In this document: in pieces, positions 34,501-45,260 of the stretch
Position numbering within the stretch: position 1 is the first letter of the stretch
Layout: each line of letters starts with the position of its first letter
Source: Haematobia irritans
Lineage: Eukaryota; Arthropoda; Insecta; Diptera; Muscidae
Direction of reading: 5' to 3'
Assembly (NCBI RefSeq): GCF_050003625.1
Contig: NC_134400.1
Coordinates: 46,675,096 to 46,739,095, forward strand
DNA: 64,000 bases
Notes under the pieces: model-generated
Database searches by the model: none
What the model was told of the DNA's origin: nothing
What the model saw: the letters and a program-made list of their open reading frames with translations, nothing else
Made by a program: the position numbers and the translations under genes

Positions 34501-36269
34501 CCTATTGGATTTTTGCCCGAGTACAAAGCTACCGTGGCTTTTCTAGCCCTTTCTTCAATATTAAGCTTAAACTTTATCTTTCTTTTTGTCGACGCAATTG
34601 TTAATAACAAAATTAGAAAACAAAAATTAGATCACCCATAACATTTTGGGAAATTGTAATAGATTTTCTTATAGAAAATTCTGGCAACATAATAAATAGT
34701 TACACGTATTGTACAGATAAATCAACATCATTTGTAAACGGCTCACCGTTTTGAGACTAGCTATAGAGATATTCTGAGTTGACACCTTAATCCTCCGTGC
34801 CTGGTTGCACTTCCTCCAACAATTCTTGAGAGATATAGTCCCCTTATCAAATAATGTGATTTGGTAACGACAATTAAGTTTTCTCGCTGATGACAGCTTT
34901 TCATCATTTGCTTCTTCAAGTTTGCTCACAAACTTCGTTTTAATTAATATTAATTTGGAAAGTATTGTCATGCGGCTGTTGGGTTTAAAAGAAAATGTCA
35001 AAAAGACATAAAGCTCAAAAGTCTTTTCTGGTGTTGAATTTTTCGACGGCGTCAAAGTTTAATTTTTATGAACTTGTTAGTGCGCATAAAGCCTCATAAC
35101 AATACCTTTCAAATTATTAGAATCGATAAGTATGTTCAATTCTATTCAGTGCACCTTGGTTTGTCAAAGAAACTTAATTTAAGTAAATTTAATAAAATAT
35201 AATTACCATTGGCTAAATTCCAATTAAACAAGTTAAATTGAACTAAAACCATTGAAACAATTTATATGAAAATTAAAAATTTATAATTAACAAGGAGCAA
35301 ACATGTAATCAAAAATAAAACATTGAAGCCTACCAAGCAGAAAATATTGCATCCCCTTGTGCAATAGAGTAAGGGAAAACCATAATGCCATTAGATTACA
35401 CTGTTGCTTCCAGCATTTATGATTAAATGCGATAGTATAAATATACAAAAATGCCCATCTTGATTAAAACAAAGCAATGGAAACCAAAGTCAAATAACTT
35501 GACGCATCTTACTTGCTTCATTCATACAAAATATAGAATCAATGAAATCACTTTTCCTTATAATAATTAACCGAAATATTGAAATCTTCTGGCTTATATA
35601 TTTTTGTTAATTTTTATATATATATATATATATATACTTGGTCATTTCCTTATAGTCCTTTCGCTCCAATAAATAAATACAATTCATACTATCAAAAAAT
35701 AATTGTATTTATGACATTAATAAGGTACTGTAAATGACATTAATAAGGTTCAATTCATGAGAAGATTTGTGTCGAAAATACTGCTCAACAATTTTTTTAC
35801 GCCTATAATATATATAATATATTTATTTGAAGAAATCTGCAAATGTTTAAATGTTTAAAATTAAAATGAAATTATTTGTACAAGTCTAAAAAAATTATAT
35901 ATTTCGTTTCGTTTTCAACATCTTCCAATTTCACTGATTAATTATTGGAAAGGAGGCCATATATTTCGAAGAACTGAGTCATTAAGGATGTCATTCGTCA
36001 GTCCGTTTAGTAGATCTTCACCATCATATACTATAACATTGGATCTTTGGAATGATTTGAATTTTGCTGAAGGTTTTATATAGTCTTGGGAAACTATTGA
36101 AATAATTTTGATAAAATTCTGTACAGAATTCAAAGAAGTTTTCGTTTCTATATTTTATTGATTGATGAATACTGTAATATTAGTTAAAACGCAAAGTCTA
36201 AAATAAAGTCTGGATTTTACAGGTATTTAAATAAATCATCAGTTTCTACAAATGGCGTTTCCACAAAAT
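34501..36269. other. AT-rich stretch without a supported gene
   Basis: A minus-strand open frame at 34669-35055 (128 codons from a TTG) is basic and Ser/Lys-rich with no recognised domain. A TA microsatellite lies at about 35617-35635. A short minus frame at 35942-36133 may belong to the hAT relic that follows, but I could not confirm it. Confidence 0.4.
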
Positions 36270-37090
36270 ACAAAATGACTACTTCTTTAAGGCTAAAAAG
36301 TTTTTATAGACAACGACCTTTGCTCAGCCACCTAACCTCTGTGTATATAAGAAGATCTCCATATTCACTGCGCATTTCTTGTAAAAAATTTTATTTATTA
36401 TTTTCTGTGGCTTCTCGAGTTATGACCTTCCAGAATTTTATTCTCAATTTTCATTTTTTCCTCCATGTTAAAAAGCTTAGTAAATAATGCTTGTTGATGA
36501 ATAATGCAGAGAAAGTTTTATATATAAAAATTTGTTCTTATTAAACTTTCTCACCCACCATCACATTTGCGCCATCAGTACAAACCGATACACATTTTGA
36601 TCTATCAGCAAATGAAAATGTTTTATTATTTACAGCATTAACAATTATTTTCCCTAATATTGCCGTGGAACGAAACTAAGCAAAATATTTCCTCATGAGT
36701 CTTCAAATCGTCATCCACCGTGTTGACTCAAATAAGTAGCGGTGCTATATCCGTATACTCGGTGGATTCGTCTAAACAAAAATACTTGTAGTTTATAACA
36801 CGTGTTGACTCAAATAAGTAGCGGTGCTATATCCGTATACTCGGTGGATTCGTCTAAACAAAAATACTTGTAGTTTATAACACGGTTTACAAATTTCTTC
36901 GGTTCGACGAGTAATTGTTCGGCTTGATAATGACATTGTCGACATTGTATTACAAATCTGTTCTGCTGTGTTCCCGAAGCATTTTAGCATATTTAATGTA
37001 AGCTCCATGAAAACCGGCAACAACAAAAGAAGCTTTTTGCATTTGAGTCCGCTCAGATATTTGTTCTTCTCTTCCTTTTACAGAATATGC
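36270..37090 (-). pseudogene. Decayed hAT transposase (ZBED5/GTF2IRD2-like type)
   Basis: Read on the minus strand through stops and shifts: 'SLSSRTITRRTEEI' (37026-36880 region), then 'LDESTEYTDIAPLL', then 'EEIFCLVSFHGN', 'CVSVCTDGANVMVG' and 'LHCIIHQALFTKLFNM'. In this hAT group the order is SNDTVKRRI, LDESTD, TDGAPAM-G and H-IIHQEAL, so the order and spacing match. The D in LDEST and in CTDGA are the expected catalytic region residues. An 82-bp tandem duplication (36721-36802 and 36803-36884) repeats the LDEST segment. Not functional. Confidence 0.72.
36721..36884. repeat. 82-bp tandem duplication inside the hAT relic
   Basis: Units 36721-36802 and 36803-36884 are essentially identical ('tgttgactcaaataagtagc' ... 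'gtagtttataacac'). 82 is not a multiple of 3, so this alone shifts the transposase frame. Confidence 0.88.
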
Positions 37091-37800
37091 AATGTAATAT
37101 GGCCTTTTCAATTTTTTTGTAAAAGGTCCCTTTCATGAACAATAATATTTTCGTTTTCCGTATACATTGCTAAATAATGTCTTTCATCATAAGAACCCAC
37201 ACGAGATAATGTTTTTGGCATATTAAACATTCATAAAAGACAAAAACAAATTCTGAAAATAAATAATTATTTTCTCAGTAATCATCCATATCGTGTTTCA
37301 TACAATCGCTAAACAACAGGCGACAACACATCCAGCTCGAACCGTAGCTCAAACCATACTGAATAGTGTTTAGAAAATACCCCTATAATTTTGGCGTGTT
37401 TTGTGCTTCTATTGAGCGAGACAACTGTTTGGAGAGAAAGAGCAAAACGCCGCGTATTCTCTTCGCCCATCCCTACTTTAAAACTATATTTCGTGCATAC
37501 TTGATGCAATAAATTATTGCACAAAAGTATGTTAAAATCTATTGTTCTTTGTAAATAGTTTAAGGATAATTAATTTACATTACACGCAAAAAAATAATTC
37601 TTTCCTCCCAAACGAAATTTTAGACAAACAAATATCGTTTCCCTTTTGCTCTTTGTGATAAGCGTTGACTAGACTAAAGACTCAAATTCTGGCTAATGCA
37701 TCTTTCACACTTCCACGAGGTTTTTTAGTTCATAGCACTTTTTTCAGTAATACAAACAATGTAGAAGAAATTATTCGCTTTCATAATTTTTTTAAATTTT
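37091..37800. other. No confident feature
   Basis: 37100-37230 on the minus strand reads 'MPKTLSRVGSYDERHYLAMY' and could be the N-terminal side of the hAT relic. 37300-37800 contains nothing I recognise. Confidence 0.35.
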
Positions 37801-37806
37801 TCCATT

Positions 37807-37878
37807 CGCCTGGACGGATAATCGAACCGCGGACCATACAGTTTGTAAGTCAACACACTATCCACTGGGCTACGTAGC
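37807..37878 (-). repeat. tRNA-like unit V (Val-type), part of a divergent pair
   Basis: Reverse complement begins GCTACGTAGCCCAGTGG (A-box-like TAGCCCAGTGG) and has GGTTCGATTAT (B-box-like). A tRNA-Val-like anticodon loop CTTACAA lies between. Acceptor arms do not pair, so it is a tRNA-derived SINE head or pseudo-tRNA, not a working tRNA gene. It diverges from the unit at 38022-38088. Confidence 0.65.
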
Positions 37879-38021
37879 TGTTATTGTCATCAGTAATAGA
37901 CAATTTTTGCCATAGCCATCAACGGGCAAGCAATGCAAACAGTTATATTTATATAGCATAGTTTTTGGCGCCCACTAGCCGATGTAAAGAAACTTTATTT
38001 AACAGAAACATACATTTAGTT

Positions 38022-38088
38022 GGCCCCCGTGGAGCAATGTTTAGCATGCCCGCCTTGCATACAAAGAGTTGTGGGTTTAATCCCCAAA
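38022..38088 (+). repeat. tRNA-like unit A (Ala-type), part of a divergent pair
   Basis: GGCCCCCGTGGAGCAATG...CCTTGCATACAAAG...GTGGGTTTAATCC: A-box-like start, TGC anticodon context in 'CTTGCAT', and a B box changed from GGTTCAATCC to GGTTTAATCC. The better copy at 43253-43325 clearly resembles tRNA-Ala(TGC). It is followed by A/T-rich sequence. Confidence 0.62.
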
Positions 38089-38150
38089 AAGTTTTTTTAC
38101 ATATATTCTAAAAATTTTCGGTAGATTACGAAAAGATCTGCGGCATTACA

Positions 38151-38726
38151 TACACAGAAAAAAATATCACCAAAATATTTCCAATTAAAAAGTTAATTGA
38201 AGTTGAATTTTTTTTCAATTAATAAATTAATTGGTACAATTAACTTTTTAATCAAGATAGAAACATTAAGTTAATTAAGTCAATGATTGAAAATTTTAAA
38301 ATTTTTAATTAAAAAGTTAATTGATACAATAAACTTTTAATCATATTCGGAAGACTAAGTCAGTTAAAAAAGTGATTAACATTTTTTTAAATTTTTAATT
38401 AAAATTTTTTTTCAAACAATCAATTGTTAATCCAAATAAAAATTCTAAGCCAATTCAAAAGGTAATTGAAAATAGTTACCTTTTTTTAATTAATAAATTA
38501 ATTGAGTTTTGCAATCAACATCAATTAAATTTTTAATTGAATCAATTAAAAAATTAATTGAAATTTGGTAATGAAATCAATTAATTTTTTAATCAAGATT
38601 TTTTTCTATGCCCAATTAAAACTGTGATTGATACTATCATTTTCGTGATTGAAGACATTTCAATTAAAAAATTAATTGGATCAATTAATTTCGTGATTGA
38701 ATCAGAAAAAAATTTTTTTGTGTGTA
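38151..38726 (+). repeat. AATTAA-type AT-rich MITE, best-preserved copy
   Basis: Starts 'acacagaaaaaaatatcacc' and ends 'gaatcagaaaaaaatttttt' plus 'tgtgtgta': terminal words ACACA/TGTGT with 'cagaaaaaaat' beside them form imperfect inverted ends. The interior is a ladder of 'attaattgaa' and 'tttttaattg' words. Used here as the reference for the family (3760, 12405, 17190 reversed, 20020, 41040 reversed). Confidence 0.65.
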
Positions 38727-38759
38727 CTACTATATTAAATTTTTACTACAAAATGTGTC

Positions 38760-38890
38760 CTGTAAAAGACTTAGGTTAGGTTATAGTGGCAGCCCGATTT
38801 ATTTTCAGGCTCACTTAGACTGTTTAGTCCAATGTGATACCACATTAACGAAAAGTACCTATTACATATTACATACTCGATTATTTTCTC
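38760..38890 (-). repeat. 3' tail of the RNase H-type non-LTR element
   Basis: Plus strand reads 'taggttatagtggcagcccg', 'tttaggctcacttagactg'-like text, then 'gtgataccacattaacgaaa' and 'agtacctattacatatt'. This matches the ends of relics 1 and 2; coding sequence is absent. A short, 5'-truncated insertion. Confidence 0.7.
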
Positions 38891-39680
38891 TGTTGATGAT
38901 TAAAGAAAAGAAAAGAGCAATGCTTGATATAAACGAAATGGACTGTGTTTTTGGACCAAAATTACAAAAATAAAATTTGTTTGAAATTTTCCAAAAACTA
39001 ATAAAATACGATCGTTTTTTTCTTTGGTGTACATGAGATTTTCATGCATACTTATTGAACATCCTTGATGCGCATTAGGATGCAAAAATATATTGTTATT
39101 GTTTCCAAGGGACGAGTGCAAATGCATTTAAGAATACACTAATTTTTTATATAAATATAAAATAAACAATACTCGTACTGTGCAATGCCAAATAATTCAT
39201 AAGAGTGTAAATTGGGCGAACGATATATTTCAATCATAGGATGTAACATTGTTTTATTTTTTTTTTTTTGGAAAATATGTTTTACAAACCTACTCTTTTA
39301 AAATTAGCAAAATTTTATTTTTTGAATGGAAAACCAAAAAAAATATATAAAGCGAAATTAAAAAAGAATTGAAGTTAACGGATTTATATTTGTGGATGAT
39401 AGCTAATAATAAACATAAACTAGAATCGAAAACAAAAACCTAATAAAATTATCATAAAAGGCAATATATGAGAAAAACTTGTTCCCTTTGATGTTATAAG
39501 TGAGGGGTTTTTGCTAAATATTTACTTCAAAAGTAAAAATATTTCTAAATAAATATAGCAGGATTTAATTTTTTTATTCAACCACTCGTAATATACACTA
39601 TAATTAATTCAAAAATTTGTGTGAGAACAATAAAGTGTCTCTGACATATTTCTATAGACAAAAGTGTCTCTGACACATTT
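38891..39680. other. AT-rich stretch, nothing recognised
   Basis: No domain-bearing frame and no repeat counterpart in the window. A T run lies at about 39256-39270. Confidence 0.4.
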
Positions 39681-40477
39681 TTATACCCTCCACCATAGGA
39701 TGGGGGTATATTAACTTTGTCATTCCGTTTGTAACACTTCGAAATATTGCTCTAAGACCCCATAAAGTATATATATTCTGGGTCGTGGTGAAATTCTGAG
39801 TTGACCTGAGCATGTCCGTCTGTTGAAATCACGCTAACTTCCGAACGAAACAAGCTATCGACTTGAAACTTGGCACAAGTAGTTGTTATTGATGTAGGTC
39901 GGATGGTATTGCAAATGGGCCATATCGGTCCACTTTTACGTATAGCCCCCATATAAACGGACCCTCAAATTTAGCTTGCAGATTCTCTAAGAGAAGCAAA
40001 TTTCATCCGATCCGGCTGAAATTTGGTACATGGTGTTAGTATATGGTCTCTAACAACCATGCAAAAATTGGTCCACATCGGTCCATAATTATATATAGCC
40101 CCCATATAAACCGATCCCCAGATTTGGCTTGCGGAGCCTCTAAGAGAAGGAAATTTCATCCGATCCGGCTGAAATTTGGTACATGGTGTTAGTATATGGT
40201 CTCTAATGACCATGCAAAAATTGGTCCACATCGGTGCATAATTATATATAGCCCCCATATAAACCGATCACCAGATTTGACCTCCGGAGCCTCTTGGAGG
40301 ACCAAAGTTCATCTGATTGAGTTGATATTTGGTACGTGGTGTTAGTATATGGCCTCAAACACCCATTGGATGAAATCGGTCCATAATTATATATAGCCCC
40401 CATATAAAGCGATCCCCAGATTAGACCTCCGGAGCCCCTTGGAAGAGTAAAATTCATCCGATTCAGTTGAAATTTGG
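39681..40477 (+). repeat. DINE-like dispersed repeat C, 3' truncated
   Basis: Begins after a T run with TATACCCTCCACCATAGG...GGGGGTATA and proceeds like repeat B through the GTCCGTCTG site and about three 153-bp units. It is cut at 40477, in the middle of a unit ('gaaatttggtacac'), where an AAACATAT element begins. Minus-strand open frames (39971-40258 and 40242-40457) are repeat artefacts. Confidence 0.65.
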
Positions 40478-41036
40478 TACACTGTTAGAAAAATATGTTT
40501 TTCATATGATCCGATATAAACAAAATATGTTTCGGGCACAATTTTTAAACACAATAAATTTAAGTGCAAACAAGTAATGTTCCTAAACTAACACTAAATG
40601 TTTGGGACACATATGTTAATATGTTAGAGTATATTATGTTTGGGGCATGAATGTTTCATAAAAATAATATGTGTGAATGTAAACATATATAAATTAACAA
40701 ATTTCGAGTAAACATATATATGTTGTGATATTTTATTCAAAGAGCGACAGAAAGAGAGTATAGAGAAAGAAATAGAGATGGAAACCGGGAGGGTTGACGA
40801 AAGATATAAACATAACAAAGCGAGAGAATGAAAAGAGAACAATTTCTGTGAAACCGCTTGTATGTTGTTTTGGAAAACTGTTTTATGATAAGGCCAAAAA
40901 TTTGATATGTTTAAGTCTAAATATTATTTAATTTGAATATTAGAATGGGTGTTGGGAGTAAAGAAAATAAACATTCGCAACCAAGAGAATAGACATTTGA
41001 AAAAAAAACAGCATGTGTTTTCCCCGTGAGAGCAGC
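40478..41036 (+). repeat. AAACATAT-rich element, divergent copy
   Basis: Begins 'cactgttagaaaaatatg' and 'tttttcatatgatccg', then carries the family words 'gtttgggacacatatgttaa' and 'tatgttagagtatattatg'. The second half (GAGA-rich, about 40738-40830) is not shared with other copies. The right edge is uncertain. Confidence 0.55.
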
Positions 41037-41039
41037 ATT

Positions 41040-41640
41040 TAAAATTAAACAATATTTGATTAAAAGATTAATTGATTTAATTTGAAAATTTCAATTAATT
41101 TTTTCATTGATTCAATTAAAAATTTAATTGATGTTGATTGCAAAACTCAATTAATTTTTTGAATTAAAATGGTAACTATTTTCAATTACTTTCTAATCTG
41201 ACTTTGTGCTTTAGTTTGATAAAAAAATATATATTTTGAAATAATTTTCTATTTAAAAACATCCATCACTTTTTTTACTGACTTAGTCTTCCGAGTTTGA
41301 TTAAAATGTTAATTGAATCAATTTCAATCATTTACTTAATTAACTTAAGGTTTCTATCTTGATTAAAAAGTTATTTGTATCAATTAAATTATTAATTGAA
41401 AAACATTTCAACTTCAATCAACTTTTTAATTGGAAATATTTTGGTGATTTTTTTCTGTGTATGGGTATTCTTGGTTCGTTAAAAGAAATCGGAACGTACG
41501 AGGAGTAAGTCAAAATATTCAGGCAAAGGAAATTAAAAAAACGGTAGAAAATATACAAAAATTACAAAGGGATCTTCATAATAATAACGAAAGGGCACTA
41601 TACTCTTTTTAGTGTTGGGACAGTAAAATGAAAAAAGATG
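41040..41640 (-). repeat. AATTAA-type MITE followed by a dispersed repeat
   Basis: 41040-41462 is the reverse of the 38151 type, ending 'ttggtgatttttttctgtgt'. 41470-41640 matches the window-start repeat (355-470) in opposite orientation. Non-coding. Confidence 0.6.
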
Positions 41641-41705
41641 GAAATAGTGAAAAATTAAACAGTAAAATGTATAAAAACAAAGCTTAGTTCCTCTTTATTA
41701 ATAAG

Positions 41706-42686
41706 TACACGGATGAAAAAGACTGTTTTTCATATGTTTGGCTATAAACATTATATGTTTGGAACACAAATTTTTAAACACAATATTTTTGAGTGCAAGC
41801 ATATAATGTTCATAAACTAGCATAACATGTTTGGGACATATATGTTAATATGTTAGAACATATTATGTTTGGGACATAAAATGTTTGTAAATATAATATG
41901 CTTGGATGCAAACATATATTAATTTAGAAATAGCCTATAAACATATATGTGTTTAGTAGCTTGGAGCGCTAGTTAACAGGGAGCGATATTGAATTAAGTT
42001 GGTGGTTGTTGCTTGTTATTACAAAATTAACATTTTATTTTTCCTTGGTCAATTGATCAGCTACTTCTTTGATCCTTACAAACTGTGTGGTCCGCTGTTC
42101 GAATCCCCGTCCGGCAAAAGGTAAAATTAAAATAAAAAAAATCATAAAATTGAATAATTTCTTCTACAATGTTTGTATTATAGAAAAAGGTGCTAAGAAC
42201 TAAAAAATCTCGTGGGAGTGAGAAAGATGTGGGGGAATATACAATTAGGCAGAAACAAAATTGTATGCATTCAGGTCGAAAACCTATGTTGTTAGCACCT
42301 ATATTACCTGTTTATTTTCATAATTCATTATGATTGTAAATATATAAATAAATAAATAAAATTTTGAGCACAATATTGTTTGGGAGAATTTTTTTTAAGC
42401 ATATAATATTTTTGGGTGCAAAATGCTTCCAAACATATTATATGTTCACATAATAACATATTGTTTTTTGGAAGACAACATTATTGAATTTGGATGCAAA
42501 AATACAAAATGTTTGGAACTTAGACTACCCAAACATATATTGTTTAGACCAATATGCTTTCAAACATATTATATATTGGAAGAGATAAAACATATAAATG
42601 TTTGGGCAATACCCAAAAATGTATATGCTTGAAGCAAAATATGTTTGGGAGTATATGTTACAGAAGCGATTTTTTGTGAGGGTGTA
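41706..42686 (+). mobile_element. AAACATAT element with tRNA-like segment, complete-looking copy
   Basis: Starts ACGGATGAAAAAGACTG and ends near 'cgattttttgtgagggtgta'. The two ends consist of palindromic 'aaacatat' and 'atatgtttggg' words. The middle (about 42040-42120) contains 'tccttacaaactgtgtgg' and 'gttcgaatccccgtccgg', a tRNA-like B-box region related to unit V. After it come 'ttgaataatttcttctacaa' and 'gaaaaaggtgctaagaac', shared with 43505-43575. The copy at 63154-64000 is almost identical. No protein is encoded. Pol III-driven, SINE-like spread is possible, but mobilisation mode is unknown. Confidence 0.65.
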
Positions 42687-42721
42687 GTCTAAGAGGAGTT
42701 GACGGCCACCTTCAAATATAA

Positions 42722-42837
42722 AAGCCGACATTAAGTTCGAGTTTTGCAGATAAAACAATTGAAAAAGAATTATTAAAGAAAAGTTAAAGGCAAAATGGGG
42801 TAATTTTAGAGCGATAATGCCAACTTAATACCGTCCT
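42722..42837. mobile_element. Short PIF/Harbinger-type MITE (116 bp)
   Basis: Diverged ends AAGCCGACATTAAGTTCGAG and CTTAATACCGTCCT, with TAA on both sides (42719-42721 and 42838-42840). An internally deleted relative of 31510-31740. Confidence 0.7.
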
Positions 42838-42840
42838 TAA

Positions 42841-43252
42841 TTGTCAAAATGAAATTAAGTACAAAACCCGATATGTTTTAAATGCATTTAAAATGGTGTT
42901 AAATGCTGGTAAAAAAACTGTTCACGCCTAAATAAATGTATGTGTATATTATAAAATTATTTATGTATGTTTATACTCGACTCCACGTTCTTCTTTTGTT
43001 AGTACTTTTGAATTCCTTCCAAAATTTCATACTTTTATACCAAAAACAGTTTTTTTTTGTGTTACAAAATTATTATTTTTGCAATAAAAAATAATATTTT
43101 ATCCAAAAGCTCAGTCCATTTCGTTTATATCATGCCCTGTTTCTGACTATAAATCTTTAGTAACCCACATTTCGAAGTTTCATTACAAAAATTTTGTATA
43201 AATGTGTAAATAAAAAAAAAAAAAAATAAATAAAAATAAAAAAATTGGTGTT
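42841..43252. other. AT-rich stretch, nothing recognised
   Basis: Includes a poly(A)-rich tract at about 43210-43245 directly adjoining the tRNA-like unit, on its downstream side when read on the minus strand, where a SINE tail would be expected. No coding feature. Confidence 0.45.
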
Positions 43253-43325
43253 CGGTCGGAGCAGGGATTGAACCCACGACCCTTTGCATGCAAGGCAGAC
43301 ATGCTAACCACTGCTCCACGTGGCC
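43253..43325 (-). repeat. tRNA-Ala-like unit A of the second divergent pair
   Basis: The reverse complement reads GGCCACGTGGAGCAGTGG, then 'TTAGCATGTCTGCCTTGCAT', then 'GTGGGTTCAATCCC'. A box and B box are both good (TGGAGCAGTGG; GGGTTCAATCC), and the anticodon region gives TGC (Ala). The acceptor stem does not close. An A/T-rich tail follows on its 3' side. Confidence 0.7.
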
Positions 43326-43439
43326 AAAAAATGTATGTTTCTGTTAAATAATGTTATGTTTGCATGGGCTCGTGGGCGCTGCAAACTATGGTATATAAAT
43401 GTAACTTATAACGATAATTGTCTACTGGTGACTATAACA

Positions 43440-43760
43440 GCTACGTAGCCCAGTAGATTACAAACTGTATGGACCTCGGTTCGATTCTCCGTCCAGGCGA
43501 AAGGTAAATTTATAAAATTGAATAATTTCTTCAACAATATTTGTATTACAGAAAAAGGTGCCAAGAACTAAAAAATTTCGTGGACGTGAAAATTATGTGA
43601 GGGAATGAGCACAATCTTCTTTGGGGTGAAAATTCTTCTAAGCATATGGTATTTTTGGGCTCCAAATGCTTCCAAACATATATGTAATATGTTCACATAA
43701 AACAAACATAATAGTGTTTCGGCAATATACATACATACATATTGTTACAGTAAAAATTTG
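43440..43760 (+). repeat. tRNA-like unit V of the second divergent pair, with AAACATAT tail
   Basis: GCTACGTAGCCCAGTAG...CTCGGTTCGATTCTCCGTCC matches 37807-37878 but lacks about 12 nt in the anticodon region. Downstream 'gaataatttcttcaacaa' and 'aaaggtgccaagaac' are shared with 42150-42200, then AAACATAT words follow to about 43760. The spacer to unit A (43326-43439) is homologous to 37879-38021. Confidence 0.65.
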
Positions 43761-44152
43761 CTCTAGCAAATATTTGAGAAAAAATTGTCTCAGCCACATT
43801 TTCATAGAAATATGAAAAATAAATTATCTCGGATATATTTTGATAGAAATAGGTGTCTCAAACACATTTTTATAGAAAGTATTGTTTCACACATATTTTA
43901 ATAGAAAAAAAATTGGCTCCGACACATTCTGATAGAAATAAAAGTTTTTTTCTTTGGCGTCCTTTTGAAATTATCCTTTTTGGATAGAAGAATCCCAAAA
44001 CTTAAAAAAACATTGCAAAATTTTAATTTGCTCAAATTTAGTTTTTTTTGTTGTTTTAGTTCAAAAACTACCACCAATATTTACACAAAATATTTAACTT
44101 GACTCAAATCGGACCACTCGTTCTTTTGCACCATGCACATAATTTAACCCCA
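43761..44152. repeat. Short-period degenerate repeat
   Basis: About five imperfect units of ~35 bp ('tctcagacacattttatagaaat' type) at 43775-43945, similar in style to the minisatellite of repeats B and D. The rest, to 44152, has no feature. Confidence 0.5.
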
Positions 44153-44551
44153 CACCCAAAAATAATTAATTTTTTTCTGTTGTTTAACAAAATTGCATAT
44201 GTTGAAAGAAAAGATTGGATTTAAAAATTGTTAAAATGTCTTTAGCGCTGTACGAAGTTCAAGACAAGTACAATTTTAGTAAAATTTACTCATTTGAGAG
44301 ACTTATGAACTCAATTTAAGCAAACTTCTACCATTTTAGGAAAATATGAACTATTTTATTTTGTAGTAAAATTGTGCACTATATTTGTATACAACTTTTT
44401 TTCTTATTTTTAGTTCACGTCATTAATGATAGCAAAAAATTATTCAAATAAGGAACATTTACTCATATTGTGCAAAATTTAACTAAAATCAACTAATCTT
44501 CATGAACTAAAATAAAGTTCAGTTGGCATTAGAGCCCCTTTTTTCTGGGTG
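44153..44551. mobile_element. CACCCA-ended MITE, copy 1
   Basis: Starts CACCCAAAAAT and ends TTTTTTCTGGGTG. The body ('tgtctttagcgctgtacgaa', 'aatttactcatttgagagac', 'catgaactaaaataaagttc') is nearly identical to 50398-50885. Flanks are CA, not TA, so the duplication is uncertain in this copy. Confidence 0.75.
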
Positions 44552-45240
44552 CATTTTCTACCCAAAAATTCCTAAAATTTTTAATAATACTTTAGTCAAT
44601 TTTAGCAACATTTTATTTTTACATTCGAAGCTCCATATCATAGACTATTAAAAACGAAAATTAGAATAAAAATCGGAGCCCATATTTGTTTGCCGTTTTC
44701 GAAGCACTGTGCCACCGCACAGCTCCTTACACTGAAAAAACAGTGAACCCACCAGGAAGAAAACTTTCGATTAATTTTAGAAAACTTTGAATATTTGTAG
44801 AAAATTTTAACAAAACAGTATTACAAACGATGGCACCACGCAGATGTCATAAAAATAAGTAAATATTTTTCGACAAATTCAAGAAAATTTATTAGACATA
44901 ACTAAGTTTTTTCACTTGTTAAAGAAAATTTTGTAGTTTGGAGGAAAAACTTGGAGTTCAAAATTGCAAAAATGTCTTTAGTGACATACGAAGTTCATGA
45001 TGGACGCATTTTTGGTAAAATTTACATATTTAAAGAATTTCTGAACTATTTTGTGGAAGATACGAATTTAGTTAATCTTTATGCTTCATTTGAGTATATT
45101 TTTTTCCTTGGGTTTAGTTAATTTGACTAACGTACACAAAAAAATATTAGAGTAAAGAAAACTTACCCAAAGCCTATTTAAGATCCAAAAATATTTTTCA
45201 TATACAGGGTGGCTAATATGTAATGCAACAAAGTAAAGCG
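44552..45240. repeat. Diverged relative of the CACCCA MITE and unassigned DNA
   Basis: 44731-45120 starts 'acactgaaaaaacagtgaac' and ends 'tttttccttgggtttag'. It shares 'tgtctttagtgacatacgaa' and 'gttcatgatgg' with the CACCCA family, so it is an older, diverged subfamily. 45121-45240 shows nothing further. Confidence 0.55.
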
Positions 45241-45260
45241 CTATATTGTTTTCTTTTTTT

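Noticed and set aside
37807..43499. Functional tRNA genes
   Set aside because: The A and B boxes are present, but acceptor stems do not pair and one copy lacks the anticodon-loop region. They are better described as tRNA-derived repeats.
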